Of a stretch of 16,648 nucleotides of DNA, positions 7,223 through 15,320 are shown piece after piece. The stretch covers positions 1 to 16,648 of the forward strand of contig NZ_UQKJ01000035.1 of the NCBI RefSeq assembly GCF_900541605.1, written 5' to 3'. Source of the DNA: an uncultured Dialister sp. (lineage in GTDB: Bacteria > Bacillota > Negativicutes > Veillonellales > Dialisteraceae). A program made the position numbers and the translations under genes. Each line of letters begins with the position of its first letter. The first letter of the stretch is position 1. The notes under the pieces were generated by a model that worked only from the letters and a program-made list of their open reading frames with translations, was not told the DNA's origin and made no database searches.

Positions 7223-8404
7223 ATGAAAACAAGATTTGGCGAATACGGCGGACAGTATGTACCGGAAGTACTGATGAATGAAGTAAACCGGGTGGCGGAA
7301 GCCTTTGAAGAATGCAAGAAGGACAGGGAGTTCCAGGATGAACTCCATCGGCTCTTTGTAAATTATACCGGCCGTCCTTCCATGCTCTATGAAGCGGAAA
7401 ATATGGAAAAGGACCTGGGAGGCCCCCGCATTTTTCTGAAGCGGGAAGACCTGAACCATACCGGCGCCCACAAGATCAATAACTGCATCGGTCAGGCCCT
7501 TCTGGCAAAGCGCATGGGGAAGACAAGGATCATTGCGGAAACCGGCGCCGGCCAGCACGGCGTGGCTGCTGCCACCATTGCCGCCCTCTTCGGCATGGAA
7601 TGCGAAGTGTTCATGGGCGAAATCGATACGGAACGGCAGGCGCTGAACGTATACCGCATGAAACTGCTGGGCGCTAAAGTCAATGTAGTAAAGACAGGAT
7701 CCCGGGTCCTGAAGGATGCGGTAAATGCGGCCATGCAGGAATGGAGCCGCCGCTGCGATGATACCCACTATATCATCGGTTCCACCACCGGCCCCGCACC
7801 GTTCCCGGAAATGGTCCGTTATTTCCAGAGCTGCATCGGCCGGGAAGCCCGGGCCCAGGTCCTGGAACGGACAGGCCGTCTCCCCACAAAGGTCTACGCC
7901 TGCGTAGGCGGCGGTTCTAATGCAGCCGGCACCTTCTATCCTTTCATCCAGGACAGCGGCGTGGAGCTCATCGGCTGTGAAGCCGGCGGCAAGGGTATCG
8001 ATACTCCTTACCATGCAGCCACCGTCAACCGGGGAAGCCTCGGCGTATTCCATGGTATGAAGTCCCTCTTCTGCCAGGACAAAGATGGAAATATTACGGA
8101 AGTATACTCTATTTCCGCCGGCCTCGATTACCCCGGCGTGAGCCCGGAGCATGCCTACCTCAATGATATCGGCCGTGCCCGTTACATTGCCATTACCGAT
8201 GAAGAAGCGGTGCAGGCCTTCGAATACCTGGCAAAGACCGAAGGCATCATCTGCGCCATCGAATCTGCCCATGCCGTTGCAGGGGCTATGAAAGAAGCCA
8301 AAAACATGACAAAAGATGATATTGTCGTCATTACCCTGTCCGGCCGCGGTGATAAAGACGTGGCCGCCATTGCTCGCTACCGCGGTGAAAACCTGCACGA
8401 CTGA
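7223..8404 (+). CDS. trpB: Tryptophan synthase beta chain
   Basis: TrpB condenses indole with serine using PLP and works as an alpha2-beta2 complex with TrpA. 393 residues from this start. The PLP lysine is K84 in HTGAHKINN, the catalytic glutamate E106 in ETGAGQHGVA, and the phosphate-binding loop is VGGGSNAAGTF. The N-terminus FGEYGGQYVPEVLM is typical of TrpB1, the form that partners TrpA. An in-frame ATG at 7211 would add four residues (MEID), but the AAAGG at 7206-7210 directly abuts it; for the ATG at 7223 the same AAAGGATGG stands about eight bases away, so I prefer 7223. trpA follows after 12 bases with its own AGGAGG. Confidence 0.97.
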   Translation: MKTRFGEYGGQYVPEVLMNEVNRVAEAFEECKKDREFQDELHRLFVNYTGRPSMLYEAENMEKDLGGPRIFLKREDLNHTGAHKINNCIGQALLAKRMGKTRIIAETGAGQHGVAAATIAALFGMECEVFMGEIDTERQALNVYRMKLLGAKVNVVKTGSRVLKDAVNAAMQEWSRRCDDTHYIIGSTTGPAPFPEMVRYFQSCIGREARAQVLERTGRLPTKVYACVGGGSNAAGTFYPFIQDSGVELIGCEAGGKGIDTPYHAATVNRGSLGVFHGMKSLFCQDKDGNITEVYSISAGLDYPGVSPEHAYLNDIGRARYIAITDEEAVQAFEYLAKTEGIICAIESAHAVAGAMKEAKNMTKDDIVVITLSGRGDKDVAAIARYRGENLHD

Positions 8405-8416
8405 GGAGGAACTACT

Positions 8417-9190
8417 ATGAGCCATATTAATGAAGCATTTAAAAACGGTAAAGCATTGATCGCATTTCTGACCACCGGCGTCCCCTCTGTGGAAGACACG
8501 GTGCGGTATGTACTGGACATGGAAAAGGCGGGAGCCACGCTCATCGAACTGGGCGTTCCCTTCTCGGACCCCATTGCCGATGGTCCGGTCATTATGGAAG
8601 CGGATGTGAAGGCACTGGCGGGCCATGTGCACCTGCCCCAGGTCATGGAAGCGGTGAAGGAAATCCGGAAACATACTTCCATTCCCATCGTACTCCTGAC
8701 CTATTACAATCCCGTATTCCGCTATCCGGCGGATAAGTTCTTCCGAGAGGCAAAGGACATCGGCATCGATGGCGTCATCATTCCTGATATGCCCCATGAA
8801 GAACAGCAGGAAATCCGGCCCCTGGCCGATGACAACGGCATAGACATCATCCAGATGGTGGCTCCGACCTCGGAAGCCCGGATCCGGGCTAATGTAAAAG
8901 ATGCCACAGGCTTTGTATACGTGGTCTCCTCCATGGGTGTCACCGGTATGCGGGGCGACATCAAGACGGACTTGAAGGACATTATCAAAGTGATTAAAGA
9001 AACCACCGATACCCCCGTGGCCATCGGCTTCGGTATCCATACACCGGAGCAGGCCCACAATATGGCGGCCCTGGCCGACGGTGTCATCACCGGCAGCGGT
9101 GTGGTGGATATCATCAATAAGGAAGGCAGCAAGGCCGATGAAGACCTCATGGTCTACATCGGCGGCCTGAAAAAAGGCATGGAACAGTAA
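8417..9190 (+). CDS. trpA: Tryptophan synthase alpha chain
   Basis: TrpA cleaves indole-3-glycerol phosphate to indole and glyceraldehyde 3-phosphate and passes indole to TrpB through the internal tunnel. 257 residues, slightly shorter than E. coli (268), mostly at the N-terminus. The catalytic acids are E44 in IELGVPFSDP and D55 in DPIADGP (E49 and D60 in enteric enzymes). The phosphate-binding strand GVTGMRGD and the GFGIHTPEQA segment are present. AGGAGG precedes the ATG. It is the last gene of the operon; an intrinsic terminator begins 16 bases after its stop codon. Confidence 0.97.
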   Translation: MSHINEAFKNGKALIAFLTTGVPSVEDTVRYVLDMEKAGATLIELGVPFSDPIADGPVIMEADVKALAGHVHLPQVMEAVKEIRKHTSIPIVLLTYYNPVFRYPADKFFREAKDIGIDGVIIPDMPHEEQQEIRPLADDNGIDIIQMVAPTSEARIRANVKDATGFVYVVSSMGVTGMRGDIKTDLKDIIKVIKETTDTPVAIGFGIHTPEQAHNMAALADGVITGSGVVDIINKEGSKADEDLMVYIGGLKKGMEQ

Positions 9191-9206
9191 GAAGTATTGG
9201 CAAAAG

Positions 9207-9237
9207 GCCGGGAGAGGATGACTCTTCCGGCTTCTTT
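9207..9237 (+). terminator. Intrinsic terminator of the trp operon
   Basis: Positions 9207-9216 (GCCGGGAGAG) pair with 9222-9231 (CTCTTCCGGC), ten pairs with one G-U, loop GATGA, followed by TTCTTT. It lies just after trpA and separates the operon from dnaE. Confidence 0.85.
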
Positions 9238-9284
9238 GGATTGGATGGAGGTGGTATTGGGGGGATAAGGTATACATCCGACTG

Positions 9285-9527
9285 CATGGGGCTAAGGGTG
9301 GTGGGTGAACATCGCTTCGCTCGTTCACCGGGTTGTGGGCGCTTCGCGCCGGGGGCATAAAGTGGAACAGCGGCTTCGCCGCCGTCGTGTGAAGGATTCC
9401 GTATGGACCGCCACAGGCTGCCCTGCCAACAGCCCCTGCTGCGCCAGGGCGTCGCCTTTGCATGCAACCACGCCCCGGTTGGTGAACGCCAGCGATGCCA
9501 ACCCACCACCTTTAGCCCTATGTATCC
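9285..9527. repeat. Intergenic repeat, copy 3: composite element with terminal inverted repeats
   Basis: The ends 9285-9305 and 9502-9522 are inverted repeats, 19 of 21 bases identical, carrying the shared word (GGGGCTAAGGGTGGTGGG). Inside lie a row of hairpins: 9304-9310 with 9323-9329 (GGTGAAC / GTTCACC), 9338-9342 with 9346-9350 (GGCGC-TTC-GCGCC), 9370-9382 (GCGGC-TTC-GCCGC), and an internal half-copy of the word at about 9351-9360 (GGGGGCATAA). A fourth arm pair is GCCCTG with CAGGGC at about 9420-9449. The layout resembles a miniature inverted-repeat element or a clustered REP-like unit. I see no clear target-site duplication and no coding sequence; an ORF of 93 codons through it is an artefact of GC-rich repeats. 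Confidence 0.65.
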
Positions 9528-9598
9528 TGTTTGGGCAATCAGCTGATCGTGTCGCACATACAACACTGGTATGGAGACCGATATAGCCCGGCCGTTTG

Positions 9599-9607
9599 TG
9601 CTAAAAT
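9599..9607 (+). promoter_or_regulatory. Probable extended -10 promoter of dnaE
   Basis: TGC-TAAAAT at 9599-9607 forms an extended -10 element 38 bases before the dnaE ATG. No convincing -35 is visible at 17 bases upstream, which extended -10 promoters can tolerate. Confidence 0.45.
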
Positions 9608-9644
9608 AAAGAAAACTCACTTTACCACATCAACAGGAGGAACA

Positions 9645-12600
9645 ATGGATCCATTCGTTCATCTTCATACCCATACAGAATACAGCCTTTTTGACGGAAC
9701 CTGCCGCATCAGGGAACTGGTGTCCCATGTGAAAGAAATGGGGCAGACCGCCATTGCCATCACGGACCACGGCGTCATGTACGGCGCTGTGTACCTGTAC
9801 AAGGAATGCATGGCCCAGGGAATCAAGCCCATCATCGGCTGCGAAATTTATGTGACCCGGGGGAGCCGTTTTGAGAAGAAAACCGGCGGGGAGAAGGAAA
9901 AACTGGCCCATCTCATCCTGCTGGCGGAAAATAATGAGGGCTACCAGAACCTTATCAAAATCTGCTCCAAGGCCTGGACCGAGGGCTATTATTTCAAACC
10001 CCGGGCGGACCATGACCTGCTCCGGCAGTACCATAAAGGCCTCATTGCCATGTCTGCCTGCGTGGGAGGAGAACTGCCCCAGGCTATCCTGAACCGGAAC
10101 ATGGATGAAGCCCGGAAGGTGATTGAGTTCTATATCGACACCTTCGGAAAGGATAATTATTTCATCGAGCTCCAGAACCATGGCCTCCCGGAAGAAGCGG
10201 CGGTGCGGCCGGTGCTGGCGAAGCTGGCGGAGGAATACGGCCTCGGCCTCGTGGCCACCAACGATTTCCACTATACGAAGAAGGAAGACGCCGGAAGCCA
10301 GGAAATCAAGCTCTGTATTTCCACGGGAAAGACCCTGGATGATCCCTACCATTTCCACTTTGCAAACAATGAATTTTACTGCAAGAGCGGCAAGGAAATG
10401 GAAGAAATCCTGGGACAGTATCCGGGAGCCATTGAAAATACGAAAAAAATAGCGGACCGCTGCCAGGTGACTCTTACATTCGGGGACCATAAACTTCCTT
10501 CCTTTGACGTGCCGGAGGGAGAGACGTCGAAGACCTATCTCCGGAAACTCTGCGAGGCCGCCCTGCCGGAGCGGTATCCCCACCCCACGGGGGAGGAAAA
10601 GAAGCGGCTGGACTATGAACTGGGCGTCATTGAGCACATGGGATTTTCCGATTATTTCCTCATCGTCATGGATTTCATCCATTATGCGAAATCCCACGGC
10701 ATCCCCATCGGACCGGGACGTGGCAGCGCTGCCGGCTCCATCGTGGCGTATCTGCTCCATATTACGGAAATCGATCCGCTCCGGTTTGACCTCCTCTTTG
10801 AACGGTTCCTGAACCCCGAGCGTGTGTCCATGCCGGATATTGATACGGATATCTGTTACCGGAGACGGGGGGAAGTCATCGATTACCTGGCCCGGAAATA
10901 TGGGAAAGACCAGGTGGCCCAGATTATTACCTTCGGTACCCTGGCGGCCCGGGCGGTGATCCGGGACGTGGGCCGGGTCACGAATATGCCCCTCCGGGAT
11001 GTGGATAAGATCGCCAAGATGGTGCCCGGTGGTCCGGGGGTGACCCTGAAGAAGACACTGGACGGCAGTACGGAATTCCGGCAGCTCTATGAGTCCAATC
11101 CCCAGGTCCACAGCCTCATCGACCACTGCCTGGACCTGGAGGGACTTTCCCGGAATTCCGGCACCCATGCGGCGGGGGTGGTGATCTGCTCCAAGCCCGT
11201 CGATGATTACGTGCCTATCCAGCTCACCCAGGATGGATTTATCCAGACCCAGTATGAAAAGGACCAGGTTGAACAGCTGGGACTTCTGAAAATGGACCTT
11301 CTGGGGCTCCGCAACCTCACGGTCATCCACGACGCCATGAAAATGATCGAAGCCAATCGGGGCATCCATCTGGATATCAATAAAATTCCCACGGAAGATG
11401 AAGCTACCTGTAAAATGCTCTGTGAAGGAGACACCATCGGCGTATTCCAGTCAGAGTCTGCCGGCTTTACGTCCCTCCTCATGCAGCTCCATCCGGACCG
11501 GTTCGAAGACCTCATCCCCATGGTGGCCCTGTATCGTCCGGGGCCCCTGGGAAGTGGCATGGCAGAAGATTTCATCAAGAGAAAGCACGGGGAAATCCCG
11601 GTGGAGTATCCCCATCCTTCCCTGGCGCCTATCCTGAAGGAAACCTACGGCGTCATCCTCTACCAGGAACAGGTCATGCAGATTGCCTCTGTCATGGGGG
11701 GCTTCAGCCTGGGCCAGGCAGATATGCTGCGCCGGGCCATGGGGCATAAGGAGCCGGAAATCCTGCAGAAGAACCGGGATACCTTCGTGGAAGGGGCTCT
11801 GAAGAACGGAGTGGGCAAGAAGACCGCCAACTATGTCTTTGACCTCATGGTCCACTTTGCGGGATACGGGTTCAATAAATCCCACAGTGTCTGCTACGGC
11901 TGGATCGCCTGGCAGACGGCGTACCTGAAGGCCCATTTCCGGGCGGAATTCATGGCGGCCATGATGACCTGCTACAACGGAGACCGGGACAAGGTGAGCC
12001 GCTATATTTCCGACACGAAGAAGGGGGGCGTGGAAATCGCGGCGCCTGACGTGAACCTGTCGGAGGCCTATTTCTCGGTAAAGGGCAATAAAATTCTCTT
12101 CGGTCTGGACGGCATCCAGAACGTGGGAGAAAATGCGGTGAACGGCATCATTGAGGCCCGCAGGAAGGGGGGACCCTTCAAAAACCTCAGCGATTTCCTG
12201 GAACGGGTGGACAGCAAAGGCCTGAACAGCCGGGCCTGCGAAAGCCTCATCCGCTGCGGTGCCCTGGACTCCATGGGAGCCAATCGGTCCCAGCTTCTGG
12301 CGGTGCTTCCGGAGGCCCTGAGCCAGGCCCAGTCTGTCCGAAGCGACCGGGCGTCCGGGCAGATGAGCCTTTTCGGAGAGGAAGAAGAGGCACAGGCCCT
12401 GGTCTATCCGAACCTCCCGGACATGCCGAAAAGTGAAAAAATCGAATGGGAACGAAAGCTTCTGGGCTTTTATGTCAGCGGCCATCCCCTGGATGCTTAT
12501 AAAGAGCAGATGGCCCACTGCACGCCTATTTATAAACTTATGGCTGAAAGCAGCCGCTACGATGGGAGAATGGTCACCATCGGCGGCACCGTGACCCGGG

Positions 12601-13070
12601 TAAAGAGCACCATGACGAAAAAAGGAGCTCCCATGGGCTATGTGACCCTGGAAGATTACGACGGGGACCTGGAGGCCGTGGTATTCCCGTCGGTCTGGGA
12701 AAAGGCAAGGCCCCTCCTTGTAGAAGATGGGGCCATTTGCCTCCGGGGACGGGTACAGTCCAATGAAAGGGAAGTCAAAGTGCTGGCGGAGGAAATCATT
12801 CCCCTGTCCACGTTCCATAAAACCATCCGCCCGCCGGTGAGCGCCGTTCACCTGTACGTGGACGAACGGCATGAGACAAACATGGTGAGCGATGCCCTGG
12901 CACGGATTCTCCTCAAGTACCACGGCCATACGCCGGTATTCCTCCACATGCAGCGGACAGGCCAGGAAATCCGGATGATTCCGAAATTTTACCTGGATTT
13001 CTCAGAAGAAGCGGAGGAATCCCTGAAGGGACTCCTGGGCAATGCCTGCGTGGAGGGGAGGAGAAACTGA
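9645..13070 (+). CDS. dnaE: DNA polymerase III subunit alpha (DnaE)
   Basis: Catalytic subunit of the replicative polymerase. 1141 residues. The N-terminal PHP domain (about 1-280) begins HLHTHTEYSLFDG and keeps all nine likely metal ligands: H8, H10, D17, H42, E67, H89, C139, D207, H209. Polymerase motifs: GPGRGSAAGSIVAYLL, the catalytic pair D398 and D400 in MPDIDTD, and D551 in KMDLLGLRNLT (E. coli D401, D403, D555). A clamp-binding pentapeptide QMSLF sits at 906-910, then an OB fold at about 970-1050 (GGTVTRVKSTMTKKG) and a C-terminal tail. The frame is open 38 codons further upstream, but AGGAGG four bases before ATG 9645 and the family N-terminus fix the start. Low-GC Firmicutes usually also carry PolC; this window cannot show whether it is present. 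Confidence 0.97.
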   Translation: MDPFVHLHTHTEYSLFDGTCRIRELVSHVKEMGQTAIAITDHGVMYGAVYLYKECMAQGIKPIIGCEIYVTRGSRFEKKTGGEKEKLAHLILLAENNEGYQNLIKICSKAWTEGYYFKPRADHDLLRQYHKGLIAMSACVGGELPQAILNRNMDEARKVIEFYIDTFGKDNYFIELQNHGLPEEAAVRPVLAKLAEEYGLGLVATNDFHYTKKEDAGSQEIKLCISTGKTLDDPYHFHFANNEFYCKSGKEMEEILGQYPGAIENTKKIADRCQVTLTFGDHKLPSFDVPEGETSKTYLRKLCEAALPERYPHPTGEEKKRLDYELGVIEHMGFSDYFLIVMDFIHYAKSHGIPIGPGRGSAAGSIVAYLLHITEIDPLRFDLLFERFLNPERVSMPDIDTDICYRRRGEVIDYLARKYGKDQVAQIITFGTLAARAVIRDVGRVTNMPLRDVDKIAKMVPGGPGVTLKKTLDGSTEFRQLYESNPQVHSLIDHCLDLEGLSRNSGTHAAGVVICSKPVDDYVPIQLTQDGFIQTQYEKDQVEQLGLLKMDLLGLRNLTVIHDAMKMIEANRGIHLDINKIPTEDEATCKMLCEGDTIGVFQSESAGFTSLLMQLHPDRFEDLIPMVALYRPGPLGSGMAEDFIKRKHGEIPVEYPHPSLAPILKETYGVILYQEQVMQIASVMGGFSLGQADMLRRAMGHKEPEILQKNRDTFVEGALKNGVGKKTANYVFDLMVHFAGYGFNKSHSVCYGWIAWQTAYLKAHFRAEFMAAMMTCYNGDRDKVSRYISDTKKGGVEIAAPDVNLSEAYFSVKGNKILFGLDGIQNVGENAVNGIIEARRKGGPFKNLSDFLERVDSKGLNSRACESLIRCGALDSMGANRSQLLAVLPEALSQAQSVRSDRASGQMSLFGEEEEAQALVYPNLPDMPKSEKIEWERKLLGFYVSGHPLDAYKEQMAHCTPIYKLMAESSRYDGRMVTIGGTVTRVKSTMTKKGAPMGYVTLEDYDGDLEAVVFPSVWEKARPLLVEDGAICLRGRVQSNEREVKVLAEEIIPLSTFHKTIRPPVSAVHLYVDERHETNMVSDALARILLKYHGHTPVFLHMQRTGQEIRMIPKFYLDFSEEAEESLKGLLGNACVEGRRN

Positions 13071-13435
13071 AAAGAAGAAGCTGTTTCACAGTTTATTAAA
13101 CTGTTGTCCTGTCGTGATTACGGATAAGGAAATAAGGGAACCGTTGACTGCTCCTGACGCTGAGAATTCGTCAGCACTGCAAATCGGTATGTCAGCCTGC
13201 CGTGCCATGCTGTCTGATTTAAGGGGCATGGGAATAAGCTCCCCAATTATCTCAGAATCGTGAATTCCTCTCAAAAATGTGGATATCTCACACATCAGGG
13301 ACTCATCATAATTTGATGGAATGACACAGGCCATTTGTGAATTATTGCGTGCCGTAAAGGTCATCTGTATGGTATACTGAAACAGAATAAGACTTTCAGA
13401 ATTCAACCGGTGAAAGTGTACTAAAGGGGGTTATT
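13071..13435. other. AT-richer intergenic region, no recognised gene
   Basis: A 365-base stretch between dnaE and etfB, visibly richer in A/T than its neighbours. It starts with a 17-base palindrome (ACAGTTTATTAAACTGT, 13088-13104). Both strands are unusually open: a + frame runs to 13263, overlapping the dnaE end and lacking a proper start, and a - frame runs from a TTG at 13406 to 13086 (106 codons) with no clear ribosome binding site. I recognise neither product. The + frame stays nearly open to about 13380 apart from two stops, which would fit a decayed gene. The region could be a relic of transferred DNA or simply a long upstream region of etfB. Confidence 0.35.
13370..13378 (+). promoter_or_regulatory. 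Probable extended -10 promoter of etfBA
   Basis: TGG-TATACT (13370-13378) is a good extended -10 element 57 bases before the etfB ATG. The -35 region is poor; the nearest TTGCGT is 22 bases upstream. The leader after it is short and shows no riboswitch fold that I recognise. Confidence 0.5.
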
Positions 13436-14227
13436 ATGAAGTTCTTAGTTTGTATAAAACAGGTGGTGGACACTTCTAAAATGGAAGTGGACCCGGCCAC
13501 AGGAAGACTGAAGAGGAATAATGCGAACAGCATCATGAATCCTCTGGACCGCAATGCCTTGGAAGCGGTACTGGCTCTTAAAGATGAAAAAGGCGGCACA
13601 GTGACGGTGATTTCCATGGGACCGCCCCAGGCGGGAACAGTCCTGAAAGAAGCTATTTCCATGGGCGCCGATGAAGCGTATCTCGTGACCGACCGGGCCT
13701 TCGGCGGTGCCGATACTCTGGCCACCAGCTACACCCTTTCCATGGCTATCCGGAAAATCGGCACCTTTGACCTGATTTTCTGCGGCCAGGAATCCATCGA
13801 CAGCAATACGGCCCAGATCGGACCGGAAATTGCTGCAACCCTTGGCATTTCCGATGTCAGCGGCGCCATAGACCTGTCCTTTGAAAAGGATGGATTCATT
13901 ACGGTGACCCGGCAGATGGGGGATGACGAGGAAGTCCTTGACATGAAGCTCCCCGGTGTCATCACCTGCACTGCGGAATTGAACCGTCCCCGGTATCCCA
14001 GCATTCGGGGAATTCTCCGCAAGGATGAAGTGGAAATTCATAATATTACATCCCAGGATATGGATGTGGATGCCGGCCGTATCGGCATGAAAGGTTCTCC
14101 TACCCAGGTACGCCAGGTGCGTCCGGTGGTGCCTCCGAAAAAAGAAAATCTCCGCATAGAAGGCAAGACAGCCCGGGAAGCGGTGGATGCACTCTTTGGG
14201 GCTATGCAGAAATTGAAGCTGGTGTAG
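13436..14227 (+). CDS. etfB: Electron transfer flavoprotein subunit beta
   Basis: Small subunit of the cytosolic ETF heterodimer, which shuttles electrons between acyl-CoA (or other) dehydrogenases and a further acceptor. 263 residues, usual for the family. Features: N-terminal strand MKFLVCIKQVVDT, the MNPLDRNALEAVLALK segment, GADTLATSYTL at 91-101, and the family signature FCGQESIDSNTAQIGP at 115-130. In anaerobic Negativicutes the ETF of Megasphaera and Acidaminococcus bifurcates electrons from NADH to crotonyl-CoA and ferredoxin; whether this one does cannot be settled from motifs alone. AAAGGGGGT precedes the ATG. etfA follows after nine bases, its ribosome binding site overlapping the etfB stop. 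No dehydrogenase gene is next to the pair. Confidence 0.95.
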   Translation: MKFLVCIKQVVDTSKMEVDPATGRLKRNNANSIMNPLDRNALEAVLALKDEKGGTVTVISMGPPQAGTVLKEAISMGADEAYLVTDRAFGGADTLATSYTLSMAIRKIGTFDLIFCGQESIDSNTAQIGPEIAATLGISDVSGAIDLSFEKDGFITVTRQMGDDEEVLDMKLPGVITCTAELNRPRYPSIRGILRKDEVEIHNITSQDMDVDAGRIGMKGSPTQVRQVRPVVPPKKENLRIEGKTAREAVDALFGAMQKLKLV

Positions 14228-14236
14228 GAGGAAATT

Positions 14237-15250
14237 ATGGATTTTTCTGATTATAAAGGAATTTATGTGATCGGTGCCCTGGTGGGGGGCAAACTGCAGC
14301 GGGTGACCGGAGAACTGACCGGCGAAGCCCGTCAGCTGGCAGATGCACTGGATGAAGAAGTCCATGTGGTACTGGTGGGAGAAAAGCTCACAGACCGGCC
14401 GGAAGACCTGATTTCCCTCGGCGCCGATAAGGTGTATGTACTGACCGATGAAAAGCTTTCCCACTACGATGGAAAGGCTTACCAGAAGGTGCTGGCCTCT
14501 TTCTTTGCAGGGAAGAAACCGGATACCATTATCTTTGCAGCCACCCCCTTCGGCAGGGATCTGGCACCCCGTCTGGCAGCGGAACTGGTCTGCGGCGTTA
14601 CCGCCGATGTGACCGAGCTTTCTGCGGATAAGGAAAAGAAGCTGGTCATCTGGTCCCGTCCGGCCATGGATGGCAATATCATGGCGGACATCGTAAGTCC
14701 CCTGTTCCGCCCCCAGGTAGGGACCGTACGGCCGGGCATTTTCAAATACCCGAAGCCCGATACCACAAGAACCGGTGAGGTCATCCCGGTTCCCGTGGCT
14801 TTGGAAGATGAGGACTTCGGCACCGTTCTGAAGAAAATCATTCCGGCGGAGAAAGAAGAGAACCCCGTGGAAACGGCCAAGGTCATCGTAGCCGGAGGCC
14901 GGGGCTTCCATACGAAGGAAGACTGGGAAAAGGTTCATGAACTGGCAGACCTTTTGGGCGCTGCCGTAGGCTGCAGCCGGCCCATTTCTGAACTGGGCTG
15001 GGAACCTCACAGCCGGCAGATCGGCCAGACCGGAAAAGGCGTATCGCCGCGGGTTTATTTTGCCCTGGGCATTTCCGGTGCCATGCAGCATATGTGCGCT
15101 GTGAATGCGGATATCATCATCGCAGTCAATAAGGACCCGAAGGCGCCCATCATGGAAATGGCGGACTACGCCATCGTGGCGGACCTGAAAGATTTCATGC
15201 CGCTCCTTATCGAGAAAGTCAGACAGTGGAAAGCGGAAAAACAGGCATGA
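14237..15250 (+). CDS. etfA: Electron transfer flavoprotein subunit alpha
   Basis: Large ETF subunit, carrying FAD in its C-terminal domain. 337 residues. The N-terminal domain (1-200) is the alpha/beta half that packs on EtfB. The FAD domain is clear: VAGGRGF at 218-224, SRPISELGW at 247-255, RQIGQTGKGVSP at 260-271, LGISGAMQH at 277-285, and NKDPKAPI at 298-305, ending with the usual ADLKDFMPLLIEKV helix. Where many EtfA proteins read QHxxGM after the GISGA motif, this one reads QHMCAV, a modest departure. The pair forms one unit with etfB. A GC hairpin without a T-run follows the stop, and a strong promoter for the next gene begins about 70 bases later. Confidence 0.95.
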   Translation: MDFSDYKGIYVIGALVGGKLQRVTGELTGEARQLADALDEEVHVVLVGEKLTDRPEDLISLGADKVYVLTDEKLSHYDGKAYQKVLASFFAGKKPDTIIFAATPFGRDLAPRLAAELVCGVTADVTELSADKEKKLVIWSRPAMDGNIMADIVSPLFRPQVGTVRPGIFKYPKPDTTRTGEVIPVPVALEDEDFGTVLKKIIPAEKEENPVETAKVIVAGGRGFHTKEDWEKVHELADLLGAAVGCSRPISELGWEPHSRQIGQTGKGVSPRVYFALGISGAMQHMCAVNADIIIAVNKDPKAPIMEMADYAIVADLKDFMPLLIEKVRQWKAEKQA

Positions 15251-15290
15251 CGGCAACCGGGCCTACGGCCTGGGCGGCGTCCTGCGGACA

Positions 15291-15320
15291 GGGCTCTGCC
15301 TGCGGCATGACCGCAGCCCG
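15291..15320 (+). other. GC-rich hairpin after etfA
   Basis: CTGCGG (15300-15305) pairs with CCGCAG (15311-15316) around CATGA, and GGGCT (15291-15295) could extend the stem with AGCCC (15315-15319). There is no T-run, so a role as terminator is doubtful; it may be part of the GC-rich intergenic sequence common in this genome. Confidence 0.3.

Noticed and set aside
6998..9463. 821-codon open frame on the reverse strand across trpC, trpB and trpA
   Set aside because: It lies antisense to three clearly identified enzymes; its length follows from their third-position G/C bias, and the translation is His/Phe-rich with no family features.
9305..9586. 93-codon forward ORF in the trpA-dnaE gap
   Set aside because: It is made entirely of the composite hairpin repeat, has no good ribosome binding site and shows no protein-like pattern.
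9531..9644. Upstream extension of dnaE by 38 codons
   Set aside because: The extension reads through the promoter and repeat edge; the family N-terminus and AGGAGG fit ATG 9645.
9630..11369. 579-codon reverse frame inside dnaE, and 498 codons at 11451-12947
   Set aside because: Both are shadows of dnaE produced by codon bias.
13088..13104. Palindrome ACAGTTTATTAAACTGT as terminator of dnaE
   Set aside because: The stem is AT-rich with no T-run after it; it could be a protein site, but nothing supports that further.
13445..15256. 603-codon open frame on the reverse strand across etfB and etfA
   Set aside because: Antisense shadow of two genes with intact motifs; no ribosome binding site and no recognisable domain.
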